A DNA stretch of 64,000 bases from CAYRHN01 sp964424115 (GTDB lineage Bacteria > Chloroflexota > Anaerolineae > Anaerolineales > Anaerolineaceae): assembly GCA_964424115.1 (NCBI GenBank), contig CAYRHN010000016.1, positions 1 to 64,000 of the forward strand. The letters are read 5' to 3'. Position 1 is the first letter of the stretch. Every line of letters starts with the position of its first letter. Positions 1 to 8,782 of the stretch are shown here, piece by piece. The translations under genes were made by a program, and so were the position numbers. The notes below the pieces were generated by a model. It was not told where the DNA came from. It was given only the letters and a program-made list of their open reading frames with translations, and searched no databases.

Positions 1-507
1 GATTCGGATATTTCTGATCTTGCGATATATTTAGAAGTTCAATCCGGAATAACAGTCGAAGACATCATAACGCCAGCGGATATCCGCCTTCTCAATCAAG
101 ACCAGTATGGGAACAATACCTGGTCAATTGCCACGAAAGGCGGGGAAGAATACAAGATTACCGGATACTTTGTTATGTTCAAACCTTCTTCTGATGAAAT
201 AAATGATAGCTTGAAAAGCGGTTTAGTAATTGCGACAGCTATTCTACGTAGTGGCGCGCGGATCACAGATTCAATTAGAATCAACACCGATGCGAAGGGA
301 AATTATTTGGACGATGAAGCTATGTCGTTAGCCGAAACCCAAACCGCAACCTATGTAAAGCCAGCCCGTGATGCCATTGAAGAATATTATCGAGGCCAAA
401 CTCAAACCGCGGAATCTGCTTCCCCAATTCAAGAAAGCCAAACACCGACTGTAATCGTTCCTGCTCAGAATGGTACGCTTACCCCCCAGCCTTCCGCCTA
501 CCCTTAA
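1..507 (+). CDS. C-terminal part of an unrecognised protein (5' end outside window)
   Basis: The reading frame is open from base 1 to the TAA at 505-507, so at least 168 codons of a longer gene are visible; the first in-frame ATG (175) is probably internal. I do not recognise a family. The visible part is hydrophilic, mixed alpha/beta in composition, without membrane segments, and ends in a Pro/Thr/Gln-rich tail of about 35 residues, as in low-complexity ends of cell-surface or secreted proteins. It lies outside the tRNA-bounded block that starts at about 583, so it probably belongs to the original chromosome on that side. Function cannot be stated. Confidence 0.6.
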   Translation, partial: DSDISDLAIYLEVQSGITVEDIITPADIRLLNQDQYGNNTWSIATKGGEEYKITGYFVMFKPSSDEINDSLKSGLVIATAILRSGARITDSIRINTDAKGNYLDDEAMSLAETQTATYVKPARDAIEEYYRGQTQTAESASPIQESQTPTVIVPAQNGTLTPQPSAYP

Positions 508-533
508 TCTGGCGAAAGCGTCAGGCTAATCAA

Positions 534-578
534 GAAGGGAGTTTCAGGTGGCGCAAAACGCTACCTGAAACTCCCTTC
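534..578. terminator. Long stem-loop after the first gene
   Basis: Two 20-nt arms (534-553 and 559-578) pair with one G-U wobble around a 5-nt CAAAA loop. There is no T-run after it on either strand, so it is only a terminator candidate. It sits next to the tRNA-Thr 3'-end copy, just as another hairpin sits next to the complete tRNA gene. It may therefore be the ancestral downstream hairpin of that tRNA. Confidence 0.55.
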
Positions 579-582
579 AAAT

Positions 583-620
583 CTGAGCCGCCGATGGGTC
601 TCGGCCTTCATCCATGACCT
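583..620 (-). repeat. Remnant of tRNA-Thr 3' half (candidate distal attachment site)
   Basis: Bases 583-603 are identical over 21 bp to 25758-25778, which is the 3' end of the complete tRNA-Thr plus 3 flanking bases, in the same orientation. The next bases diverge through a short insertion, then CCATGACCT (612-620) matches the tRNA again. On the minus strand it reads as a broken T-arm plus acceptor 3' strand. No matching 5' half lies beside it, so it is not a functional tRNA. Confidence 0.8.
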
Positions 621-689
621 ACGTTAATAATGCCCTCAGCATGCTGGCGATCTTTGCCGGATAAATTGTCAGGGGGTTGCGCCAGTTAT

Positions 690-3062
690 TTATACTGGAT
701 GGACATCCTCCAATGAACCCGCAACTCCATTCGCCGGACCATACCAGACGCTGCTGCCAAAGGTGGTCAGGTATACCATGTCCGGGTGGTGCGGATCCAG
801 AACGGGTTGCTTAGCCCACTTGAAGTTGTACCCTCCCAAACGGGTCCAGCAATTTCCCCGGTCATTTGACCGAAAAATGGAGGATTCAAAAGTAGTCAGG
901 AAAACCGTGGCAGGTTCCTGTTGATCCCAGGCCAGTCCATAAACGTGCGCGGCCGGATCAAAAATGGATTCCCAGCTCCCACCACCATCCTCCGTGCGCC
1001 AGGCCCCGCCGTGTTGGCTGATGCCATCGACAAGAACAGGCCAGGCAGCCAGGATCATGCGCCGCGGGTTGGAGGGATCAAAGCACAGGTCATTCGGAAA
1101 GTTGACCCCGGCCGGAAGCGCCACCACCTGCCAGCTTTCGGCGTTATCTTGAGAACGGTACAACCCGCCATCCACCTCCTTACCGTTCTTCAAACCGCGG
1201 CAGACCAGCAGGTAAAGTGTGCTATCCGGCAATTGAACCAGCCGCCAGGCATTGAGGTTGCCCTTGATCCCCACATTCTTTGAATGCCAGGTTTTTCCGT
1301 CATCTTCCGACCGGTATACCCCTTTCCCGACCAAAGCAGCGTATAACCTGCGTGAATTGGCCGGGGAACTGGCATCCAGGAGCAGGTCGGTCGGGACGCA
1401 GTTTTTGGGCAGGCCCTGGCCTGAGGGCTGCCAGGTTTCCAGCCCATCTTCCGAACGGGTGATCCCGCCCTGGAAGCGGTCAAAACGCCCAGATTTGAAC
1501 ATCTTTGGCCGGGGCATGTCATGGCAATCCGACCAGGCAGCCCAGGCACGACCTTTGACCTGAGGGTCGAACACGATGCGGTAGCAGTTATGCGCCCAGG
1601 CGGCAGGCACGCCTTGCAAAGTATGACGCCAGCTCCTCCCACCATTCCGCGAGTGGAACGCGCCCACATCGGTGCAGGCCAACGCCAGGTGCTGCGGATC
1701 GAAGGGGTCAAAACCAATCCAATAGGTATTGGTCACATCCAGACCACGGGTAGAAACCGAACCGTCCTCGAAAACTTCGCAGTAAAGCTGCTGCCAGCTG
1801 GCCCCGCCATCGACAGACCGATAAGTAGCTCCCCAATCTGTGGCATAACACACCAGCGGCGCGGAGGGGGCTACACTCAAATAAAACGGCGCGCCCCCCC
1901 AGGTGGTGCCAAAGTCCTTTTCGACCCAGCCTGGTACCCGGTTGGCCGGTTGATCCTGGCCGATGCGCAACACCCATTGCCAGGCATTGCCTCTGTCTTC
2001 GCTCTTGAAGATACCAAAGAAATTTTCAGCCTGCCCGCCATCTTCCGGTTCGAGCGCAGACAGGTAAGCCAGATCAGGGTTGGTGGGGCAAACCGCAATG
2101 CGATTCAAATTTCGGCTTTGTCCAGGACGCAGGTCGATATCTAGGCCGGTTTGTACCATTTCCCAGGTTCTTCCGCCATCCGAAGAGCGGTACACGCCAC
2201 TCAGGAAGGTGTCCTCCTCCCAGCAACCGGGCGAGGTGAGGAAGAAAACATCCTGGCTTGTGTGCGCGTCCTTGCCAGCACAAAAGTCAGTGATCCTGGA
2301 AACATCCGGCAGGGGGAGAGGATTCACATCCAACCCTTCCGGAGAACAGGCAAATAACCCCGCTTCTGTCAGGAACAGCAGGCGGTGTTCTCCACCTTCC
2401 TCCCAATGCGAGCGCAGGATGTGCTCGCCCTGCAGGATGCCCTGTTCGCGCCAGGAGGCGCCGAAATTCGCAGAACTGAAGAGGCGCAAGCCATCCTGGT
2501 TGATCCCCACCAGGATGTGATCTGGGTTCTGGGGGTCCAACTGGATAGCTTCGATCTTCCCCCCGGGCCAGTTATCAGTGGAACGGTAGCTGTGGTCGGC
2601 ATGATCCCCAAGGTGAACTTCATCCGTCACGGTTTCCGGATTAGGAAAAACCAGCCGCCAGGTTTCGCCTGCATCGAGGGAACGATACAGGCCAGTGCCG
2701 CCGGCATAGACTGTGTTGGGATGCCGGGCAGAAAAGGCAAAGGATTTGATCCAGGCTTTAAGATTGATCTGCCGCCAACGCTGTCCCCCGTCGCGTGTGA
2801 TATAAGCGCCGGTCATGTCACACGCCACCAAGACGGTATCCGGATCATCTGGCTTGATAGTGGGGATATACTGCGCACCCCCACCGCCCGGACCCAGGAT
2901 GCGCCAACCATTCTTTTCAACACCACGCTGCATAGATCGATTATCCTCGCTTTCGCCTGTAGTCGATATTACCGGATTTGGACTTTCTGAACAGCCGCCC
3001 AACAGACAACCTGCCGCGGCAAATCCGGAGAGCTTGAGCAGTTCGCGACGGGTTATTTTCAT
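690..3062 (-). CDS. Exported lipoprotein with Asp-box (BNR/sialidase-like) beta-propeller repeats
   Basis: This 790-aa protein starts with a twin-arginine motif (TRRELL, residues 4-9), a hydrophobic stretch and a lipobox LGGC with Cys24, so it should be a membrane-anchored lipoprotein. At least ten Asp-box motifs of the form S-x-D-x-G-x-T-W are scattered along it (for example SSDGGRTW, SEDDGKTW, SNDRGNCW), with the spacing of a two-propeller fold. The opening GPGGGGAQYIPTIKPDDPD resembles GH74/Vps10-type glycan-binding propellers. It lies 6 nt behind the GH94-like gene and is co-transcribed with it. A role in binding or cleaving extracellular glycan is inferred. I cannot assign catalytic residues, so it may be non-enzymatic. 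Confidence 0.8.
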   Translation of the reverse strand: MKITRRELLKLSGFAAAGCLLGGCSESPNPVISTTGESEDNRSMQRGVEKNGWRILGPGGGGAQYIPTIKPDDPDTVLVACDMTGAYITRDGGQRWRQINLKAWIKSFAFSARHPNTVYAGGTGLYRSLDAGETWRLVFPNPETVTDEVHLGDHADHSYRSTDNWPGGKIEAIQLDPQNPDHILVGINQDGLRLFSSANFGASWREQGILQGEHILRSHWEEGGEHRLLFLTEAGLFACSPEGLDVNPLPLPDVSRITDFCAGKDAHTSQDVFFLTSPGCWEEDTFLSGVYRSSDGGRTWEMVQTGLDIDLRPGQSRNLNRIAVCPTNPDLAYLSALEPEDGGQAENFFGIFKSEDRGNAWQWVLRIGQDQPANRVPGWVEKDFGTTWGGAPFYLSVAPSAPLVCYATDWGATYRSVDGGASWQQLYCEVFEDGSVSTRGLDVTNTYWIGFDPFDPQHLALACTDVGAFHSRNGGRSWRHTLQGVPAAWAHNCYRIVFDPQVKGRAWAAWSDCHDMPRPKMFKSGRFDRFQGGITRSEDGLETWQPSGQGLPKNCVPTDLLLDASSPANSRRLYAALVGKGVYRSEDDGKTWHSKNVGIKGNLNAWRLVQLPDSTLYLLVCRGLKNGKEVDGGLYRSQDNAESWQVVALPAGVNFPNDLCFDPSNPRRMILAAWPVLVDGISQHGGAWRTEDGGGSWESIFDPAAHVYGLAWDQQEPATVFLTTFESSIFRSNDRGNCWTRLGGYNFKWAKQPVLDPHHPDMVYLTTFGSSVWYGPANGVAGSLEDVHPV

Positions 3063-3068
3063 GATATC

Positions 3069-5930
3069 CTATATCTCGATGGAAATTTCCAGGCGGTCAT
3101 ACTGCAACAGGTCCCAGACCAACGGCTCGGGTACTGGTTGGCCGTTGATCCTGGTCTGCGGGGTTCCGCCGGAAGGTAATGGAAGAATTAGAAGGGTCAG
3201 AGGGATGGATTTATGGCCCCCGCCCGGCAACGCTTTGAACAAAATGCGCTGATAAGTCATTGAACTTCCCAGGGCAGGCGGCAGACAGGGACGCACTGTC
3301 AGGTCAGGTTTGCGGTCGTCCTGCAGATCCAGCTCCAATCCTGCGACCTTCTGGAGGATCTCCACCATCCAATCCACCGACCCGGAAAGGCCGAAGTACA
3401 TACCTTTGCCATAATGAGGATCATCTGGATCGGCAGCAAAGGAGTTGGAGGTAATCTCAAATGGACCCCCGATCCCTTCATCCCGGTTCACGGAAAGGAC
3501 CGGTTTGAACTGCTCCCAAACTTTTTGCGCTTCCCCAGGAATATTCAGGCGATAGCGGTGCATGAACATCTGCGCATGGTGATATTCACCGTTCTCCGCG
3601 CATCCGGGGGGAACTACTCCCAGCCTGCCCACCAGCCGGAGGGCTTGCAGATTGTTGGCCACCGGGGTGGAGAAGAGGACCAACCCCAGTTGGGGTTTGA
3701 AGAAGAGCGCGTCAACAGATGCCAGTACCTTCTGGATCTTCCCAGGCCGGTCCGGAAGAGGATCGAGGTAATCGCGTTCCAGGCGAAGCATTTCCAGGCC
3801 GTAGGCCTGGGTGGTCAGCAAGCGGCGATCGACGCCATCAAAATCTGTGCCGCGCAGAGAGCCGAGGGTGTAACCGCATTCACCAGAAGCATAGTCTGGA
3901 GTTGTACCATCCAGCCGAAATTCGTGCAGGCAGTCGATGAAGCCCGCCGTCTGCCCGTTCGGCTCCTCTTGCCAGCCCCATAGGAGGATGGACTGGCGCA
4001 ACAGACCCGCAATCTCCTTCCAGTAGGAGGTATTGGGATAGATGCCTGCCCCCGCCAGACAGGTTTGAATGGATGGCGTATCGATCAAATCGATCATCGA
4101 CACCAGGCACAGGAAAAGATGTGCTGATAGACGGACCTGCGCTCCGCGCCCCTGTCCGCGCGTGGAAGAAATGCCCACCATCGAGGTGCCGAACATATCA
4201 ACCGGATCGCACCAATCGCCAAAGAGCACCTGGGCCAGGTGATAGGGCGAATCCTGAACATGGCGACTGTACGAAGCGAACACCTCAGCCACCACTTCGA
4301 TCACTTTAAAACGCGTCTCCGCAGCGACGATTCCCGAAGTCTCTGGATGGTCTGGATCGATGAGACGTACGCTGGGGACCTCTTCTAACAGGATCATGCG
4401 GTCGCCAGTCTCGAGGAGATAGCGATGCAGCGTTTCCAGCAGCCAGAGTGCGCTGTCTGCGTATGGCCGGTTATCGTTGTAAACGGGCTTGCTGCGATCT
4501 AACCAGCGGCTGGGAAACTGGCGCGGGAACATGCCATGCAGTTTTTCGCGCAAGGAAAGTCGCTGTCCGCGGGTAGGGAAGCCGTTTCCGGTCACATACA
4601 TGAATCCCAGGGCATGCAGCAGGTCAGCGCGCACCAGGGCGGGATCCGTTTTCATTTTAGGCCACATATCCTGCGCCCGGTCGCGGGTGCCCAGTTCAAT
4701 TCCATCGGCAAGCCGGGCGCCATGTGCGCGGCATTTTTCGTAAAGTTCATCAACGCCAGTCCAAAGCGAATTAAGGTAATGCGCCGTGACCGGGTCGGCC
4801 GGAAGTTTGAGCGCAAAAGGCGGATGCGGTTTGCTCCCCACAGGGGGCATGGGAAGGTCTTCCGCGGGTGGGGTGAGCTGGACCAACTCCTCGGCCGCCG
4901 AGCGAAAGGCCTGTTGGATGACCGCAAAACCAGGTACAGAGGTGGCAGTCCGTTCCCGGAAGCGCTGAATCAGGTCCGGGTCGGTGATATACAGCAAACT
5001 CTGAACCAGGCAGGCGGACTGCTGCGAATCCAGGGAGAAGGAAAAACGGTTGCCTGCAAGCGTTGGGGTGGAGAAACGGTTGAGCGCGGAGCAGACACCA
5101 GGATGGATCAGGCTTCCGCGCCTGATAGCCTCCGGGAAGATGGCCAGGTCGCCGCTATCCCCGACAAAAGCCGTGTAATCGCAAGTGGCTTCCACGGCAT
5201 GGCAGTTCCAAACCTGGCTGGAGATGCGCTTGATCTGCAGGATATCTTCCTGGGGCACCCTGGCGCAGACTACCGTCTCGAGTGGGCTGAGGGTTAACCC
5301 CGCATCGTACCACAGGCTCTTATGATACACAAAGCGCTGAGTTCCAGGCAGGTGAAAACAGGTCCAAAGATTCCCCGCCAGAGGCTGTTGCCCCGGGTTG
5401 CGCAGGTAAATCTCACGCAGAAGGGCAACGCCGCCCGGCTGTCTGGCCAGGCGCAGGCGCACCACCGCCTGGGCCTGGCCGCCGCCCGCCAGGGAGAAGC
5501 TGGAACAATAGCCCATCGAGCGCTGCGGCGCACCGGTCTTGATGATCTTGATCGATTCAGCGGGCAAATTCCAGTGCATGCGCGGATTGATCAGCGAGGC
5601 TATTTGTTTGCCGCCCGGGTGCTCCAATTCCAGCCAACAATTGGCCGATAGGACACCGGTCTCCCTTTTTTCGACCGGATCAAAACTGCCCTGCAGGACC
5701 TGTACCTCCAGCCCTTCCTGCAGCTTGATCTCAAAGCAAAGCGAACCGTTGGATAGAAAGGTGGCAGTTGCCGGGCCCTGGTGGTCCACCAGGGTCGATG
5801 GACAGGCGGTGGGGTGAGCGCAGTAGATTACCTCACCGCCCGGGCCGTAACCGCCCAATCGGTTCACCGGGAAACTTACTTGGACCTTAAGGGCATATTC
5901 TGCCCAGTCTTGGAAGGAAGAAGGATTCAT
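3069..5930 (-). CDS. GH94-like glycoside phosphorylase/hydrolase (cellobiose-phosphorylase superfamily)
   Basis: The 953-aa protein has an N-terminal beta-sandwich-like half and a C-terminal (alpha/alpha)6-barrel-like half. In the barrel I see GTRDRAQDMWP, equivalent to the R-D-x-x-Q-D substrate-site motif of GH94. FGDWCDPVDMFG carries Asp572 and Asp575, the latter at the catalytic-acid position of the family's GDWND motif. ENGEYHHAQMFM matches the conserved N-G-x-Y-x-H-A motif. It is about 130 residues longer than classical cellobiose phosphorylases and has no signal peptide, so it is probably cytoplasmic. Phosphorolysis of a beta-linked oligosaccharide is the family expectation; the substrate is unknown. 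It is transcribed divergently from the GntR regulator from an operator-covered promoter. Confidence 0.75.
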   Translation of the reverse strand: MNPSSFQDWAEYALKVQVSFPVNRLGGYGPGGEVIYCAHPTACPSTLVDHQGPATATFLSNGSLCFEIKLQEGLEVQVLQGSFDPVEKRETGVLSANCWLELEHPGGKQIASLINPRMHWNLPAESIKIIKTGAPQRSMGYCSSFSLAGGGQAQAVVRLRLARQPGGVALLREIYLRNPGQQPLAGNLWTCFHLPGTQRFVYHKSLWYDAGLTLSPLETVVCARVPQEDILQIKRISSQVWNCHAVEATCDYTAFVGDSGDLAIFPEAIRRGSLIHPGVCSALNRFSTPTLAGNRFSFSLDSQQSACLVQSLLYITDPDLIQRFRERTATSVPGFAVIQQAFRSAAEELVQLTPPAEDLPMPPVGSKPHPPFALKLPADPVTAHYLNSLWTGVDELYEKCRAHGARLADGIELGTRDRAQDMWPKMKTDPALVRADLLHALGFMYVTGNGFPTRGQRLSLREKLHGMFPRQFPSRWLDRSKPVYNDNRPYADSALWLLETLHRYLLETGDRMILLEEVPSVRLIDPDHPETSGIVAAETRFKVIEVVAEVFASYSRHVQDSPYHLAQVLFGDWCDPVDMFGTSMVGISSTRGQGRGAQVRLSAHLFLCLVSMIDLIDTPSIQTCLAGAGIYPNTSYWKEIAGLLRQSILLWGWQEEPNGQTAGFIDCLHEFRLDGTTPDYASGECGYTLGSLRGTDFDGVDRRLLTTQAYGLEMLRLERDYLDPLPDRPGKIQKVLASVDALFFKPQLGLVLFSTPVANNLQALRLVGRLGVVPPGCAENGEYHHAQMFMHRYRLNIPGEAQKVWEQFKPVLSVNRDEGIGGPFEITSNSFAADPDDPHYGKGMYFGLSGSVDWMVEILQKVAGLELDLQDDRKPDLTVRPCLPPALGSSMTYQRILFKALPGGGHKSIPLTLLILPLPSGGTPQTRINGQPVPEPLVWDLLQYDRLEISIEI

Positions 5931-5987
5931 TAGAAAGCCCTCAAAGTAGTTGGGGAGTCATAATTGGTGATTTGTGATATTTTGTAC

Positions 5988-6033
5988 TTGACAATTCATA
6001 GTATATCATATATGATATATTTTGTAATGTGAA
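5988..6033. promoter_or_regulatory. Divergent promoters overlapping one palindromic operator
   Basis: Plus strand: TTGACA (5988-5993), 17-bp spacer, TATGAT (6011-6016), driving the GntR gene. Minus strand: TTCACA (complement of 6028-6033), 17-bp spacer, TATGAT (complement of 6005-6010), driving the GH94-like operon. Both -10 boxes lie inside the 18-bp perfect palindrome TATATCATATATGATATA (6002-6019). A protein bound there would block both promoters, so autoregulation by the adjacent GntR protein is the simplest reading. Confidence 0.8.
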
Positions 6034-6077
6034 ATCTTTCTCAATCTAATTCCGGATTTACCCTTCATGGAGCACAT

Positions 6078-6779
6078 ATGTTCGAAGGCTTGGTTCCCGC
6101 AAAAACGTATCTGACCAAAGAAGAGTATATCTACAGCACCCTACGCGAGGCGATCATGCAATGCAAGATCCTCCCCGGGGAACGGCTGGTGATTGATCAT
6201 TTGTCCGATGCTTTCAAAGTCAGTTCGATACCGATCCGCACAGTTCTCCAACGCCTTCAAGCAGAAGGATTGGTGGATATCATTCCTCATACTGGAGCGG
6301 TTGTCAGCGAAGTCTCACTGGATACTATCGATGAGATATTCACTATCTTGGGTTCAATGGAATACCTTGCTTTTTCTGGGGCAGTCAAGAAGATTACCGA
6401 TAAGGATGTGAAGGATCTGGACCACATCCTGACCGCTATGGATAAGGCATCAGTCGAGGGAAATGCAGACAAATGGTCTGAGAATAACCGTAGGTTCCAC
6501 CTTCGTATTGCCGAGATCGCGCAGATGAAACTTTTGGTAGATATTACCAGCCATATCTTTGACCAGTGGGAAAGAATCCGCCGATTTTATTTATTCAAAG
6601 AAGTATTTGAGCACCGTCTGGCGCAATCGCAGCACGATCACCGGGAAATGTTCGAGCTTCTCAAGCAGCGCAAAGTCGCCGAGCTGGCCGAGATGACCAG
6701 CAGGCACAATCTGGCTGCCAAGGAAGCTTACCAGACCTGGATCCATTCGCATATTGTCAATAACGAGCAGGCCCGCTAA
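6078..6779 (+). CDS. GntR-family transcriptional regulator, FCD-type ligand domain
   Basis: The 233-aa protein has an N-terminal winged helix-turn-helix (about residues 15-75; note LREAIMQCKILPGERL and the VSSIPIRTVLQRLQAEGLV recognition region). An all-helical FCD ligand domain follows (about 85-225) with the spaced Asp/His residues that usually bind a metal and a carboxylate. FCD members commonly sense sugar acids or other organic acids, which suits the KDG/KDPG genes downstream. It sits between two operons that each carry an ATCATATATGAT site. ATG 6078 is chosen because the promoter lies about 60 nt upstream and the wHTH begins directly after it. Confidence 0.88.
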   Translation: MFEGLVPAKTYLTKEEYIYSTLREAIMQCKILPGERLVIDHLSDAFKVSSIPIRTVLQRLQAEGLVDIIPHTGAVVSEVSLDTIDEIFTILGSMEYLAFSGAVKKITDKDVKDLDHILTAMDKASVEGNADKWSENNRRFHLRIAEIAQMKLLVDITSHIFDQWERIRRFYLFKEVFEHRLAQSQHDHREMFELLKQRKVAELAEMTSRHNLAAKEAYQTWIHSHIVNNEQAR

Positions 6780-6855
6780 CCCAAATCGCTGTTATCTCTG
6801 TTGACCTGCCTGGTTATTGCGCACTGAAGGAGGCTGCTAAAGAGAAGAAGATCCT

Positions 6856-6871
6856 TATAATCATATATGAT
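6856..6871. promoter_or_regulatory. Second operator-like palindrome before the ABC transporter operon
   Basis: The 12-bp perfect palindrome ATCATATATGAT (6860-6871) equals the core of the site at 6002-6019. It overlaps a TATAAT (6856-6861) with no good -35 box, consistent with a regulated promoter. A spurious ATG at 6867 lies inside the palindrome, which argues against using it as the start of the next gene. Confidence 0.7.
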
Positions 6872-6923
6872 ATACGATAAAAATCCCAACCACAATTTCC
6901 ACCCCAATAAGAAGGAGAAAATC

Positions 6924-8711
6924 ATGTCAGGAAAAAACCACCGTATGAACCGACGTAATTTCTTTGCGATCTTACTCGGCGTTTGCTTGTTTGCCCAGAT
7001 CCTGGCGGGATGCACCCCTGCCAGCCCGACGGCTGTGCCGACCACCCAACCGGTTGTGCCTACCGCAACCGAGGAAGTCGTTATTGTCGAAGCCACCCCC
7101 ACCGCCGAGGAACCGGCTGGCTGCCAAGTCGATTGGAACCCGACCTACCCGGCCGCTGAGAAATTTGACCCGCCGGTTGTGATCTCTGTCCCCTTTGGCA
7201 CAGACTATTCGTTCATGCTGGAAGGCGAGGAGATCACCAACAACCCGATGTATAACCGCCTGGTGGAACAACTTGGCATCCAGTACACGGTCGCCTGGCA
7301 GGCGGACGGCAACGACGTCTATACCCGCCTGAACAACGACATGGCGGCCGGCACCCTGCCGGATGCCTTCCGCGTCAAGAACAGCAAGCTCTCCACCTAC
7401 ATCGATGCTGGAGCCGTGGAAGATATCACCGACCTGTGGAACACTTATGCCTCTGACCTGGTCAAGGAAAAGAAAGGCTACCCGGATTCCCTGATGTGGC
7501 TGGATGTGAGCCGCGACGGGCGCATCTATGGCATCGCCTTCAAGGAAGATGGGTATGGTGATGATTCCCTGCTCTATATCCGCCAGGACTGGCTGGATCA
7601 ACTGGGCCTGCCCACCCCCACCACCATCGATGAACTGACCGAGACAGCGCGCGCGTTCAAGGCGGCTGGCATGGCGGAGTTCCCGATCGCGGCCAATGTC
7701 AACCTGGTCACCTGGGACTGGAGCTTGGATCCCGTTTTTGGCGCTTATGGGGTGATCCCCGCTAATGGCGGTGGTCCTGGATACTGGCTGGAGGGCGAAG
7801 ACGGCAGCCTGCATTACAGCGCGATCGATCCGCGCGCCAAGGACGCCCTGACCGTGCTGAATACCTGGTACACTGAAGGTCTGATCAACCCTGATTTCAT
7901 TAACATGGACGAAAGCGGTGCCAACGATGCCTTCATCGCCGGGCAGGTGGGTATTGGCTTCCAACCCTGGTGGGGTGGTCACGCCAACGTGATGGATCTG
8001 TATGCAGCCTTCCCGGATGCGAAGATCTCGGTCATTTCCAACCCCAAGGGGCCGGATGGAACCTCTGGCCGGGCTGGCACCAGCCTGCGGGTAGGCGCGA
8101 TCCTCTTCCGTAAGGGGGTCGATCCCAAGATCGTCGAGGCCGTGATCAAGCAGATCAACTGGCAGGTTGAAATGCACGCCAACTGGGACCAATACCAGCA
8201 GTACGGTGAATGGTTGAATGCCGCTGGATACTTCAAGGGTTACGAATGGGACCTGGATGAAAACTGCAACGTGGTGGCTGGCGCCATTCCTGGCACCGAG
8301 TGGATGTACGCGCGCGATTTCGTCGGCGGTTACCGCGGAAGCAGCTATCCGGATTATGTCGCGGATGCTTTCAAGACCATGGCCGAATGGCAGGCCGCCG
8401 ATCCTGCCACGCTGAACATGGCCCAGAACTACATCCTGAATGATCCCACCACGCAGCGCGATATTGAATACTACAACATTGCTTACGCCACGCGCGACGA
8501 GGTCATCCAGAACGCTTTCCGAGGCCGCAACACAGATGCCATTAACGAAGTACTCTCCGATTTGTTGGACTTCGAACGCACCGCCTTCATTGAGTTTGTC
8601 ACTGGCGCCCGCTCGCTGGACACCTTCGATCAGTTTGTGACCGAATGGCTGGACCGGGGCGGACAGGTGTACACCGATGAAGTGAATGCCTGGGCTGAAG
8701 CCAACCGATAA
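6924..8711 (+). CDS. ABC sugar transporter, extracellular substrate-binding lipoprotein (LplA-like)
   Basis: From ATG 6924 (AAGGAG about 6 nt upstream) the protein has 595 residues. It opens with twin arginines (NRRNFF, about residues 9-14) and a lipobox ending in LAGC (Cys30), then a Thr/Pro-rich linker typical of anchored binding proteins. The mature part is a long family-1 binding protein of the LplA/YtcQ type used for oligosaccharides, not a small monosaccharide binder. The in-frame ATG at 6867 is rejected because it lies in the operator and has no ribosome site. It should deliver glycan fragments to the two permeases downstream. No ATPase gene is nearby, as is usual for these systems, which borrow a shared MsmX-like ATPase. 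Confidence 0.88.
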   Translation: MSGKNHRMNRRNFFAILLGVCLFAQILAGCTPASPTAVPTTQPVVPTATEEVVIVEATPTAEEPAGCQVDWNPTYPAAEKFDPPVVISVPFGTDYSFMLEGEEITNNPMYNRLVEQLGIQYTVAWQADGNDVYTRLNNDMAAGTLPDAFRVKNSKLSTYIDAGAVEDITDLWNTYASDLVKEKKGYPDSLMWLDVSRDGRIYGIAFKEDGYGDDSLLYIRQDWLDQLGLPTPTTIDELTETARAFKAAGMAEFPIAANVNLVTWDWSLDPVFGAYGVIPANGGGPGYWLEGEDGSLHYSAIDPRAKDALTVLNTWYTEGLINPDFINMDESGANDAFIAGQVGIGFQPWWGGHANVMDLYAAFPDAKISVISNPKGPDGTSGRAGTSLRVGAILFRKGVDPKIVEAVIKQINWQVEMHANWDQYQQYGEWLNAAGYFKGYEWDLDENCNVVAGAIPGTEWMYARDFVGGYRGSSYPDYVADAFKTMAEWQAADPATLNMAQNYILNDPTTQRDIEYYNIAYATRDEVIQNAFRGRNTDAINEVLSDLLDFERTAFIEFVTGARSLDTFDQFVTEWLDRGGQVYTDEVNAWAEANR

Positions 8712-8725
8712 ACCTTCTTAGTGTA

Positions 8726-8757
8726 GAATGGGTTCAGGGGAAACCCTGAACCCATTC
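8726..8757. terminator. Intercistronic hairpin between binding protein and permeases
   Basis: A 14-bp perfect stem (8726-8739 with 8744-8757) closes a GAAA tetraloop. There is no T-run. Such hairpins after binding-protein genes usually stabilise the upstream message and reduce read-through, giving more binding protein than permease. That role is inferred here. Confidence 0.75.
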
Positions 8758-8782
8758 TTGATCCTACGAAACGAGTGAAGAG

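Noticed and set aside
6867..6923. N-terminal extension of the substrate-binding protein from ATG 6867
   Set aside because: That ATG lies in the operator palindrome and overlaps the promoter. ATG 6924 has a good ribosome site and begins a normal lipoprotein signal.
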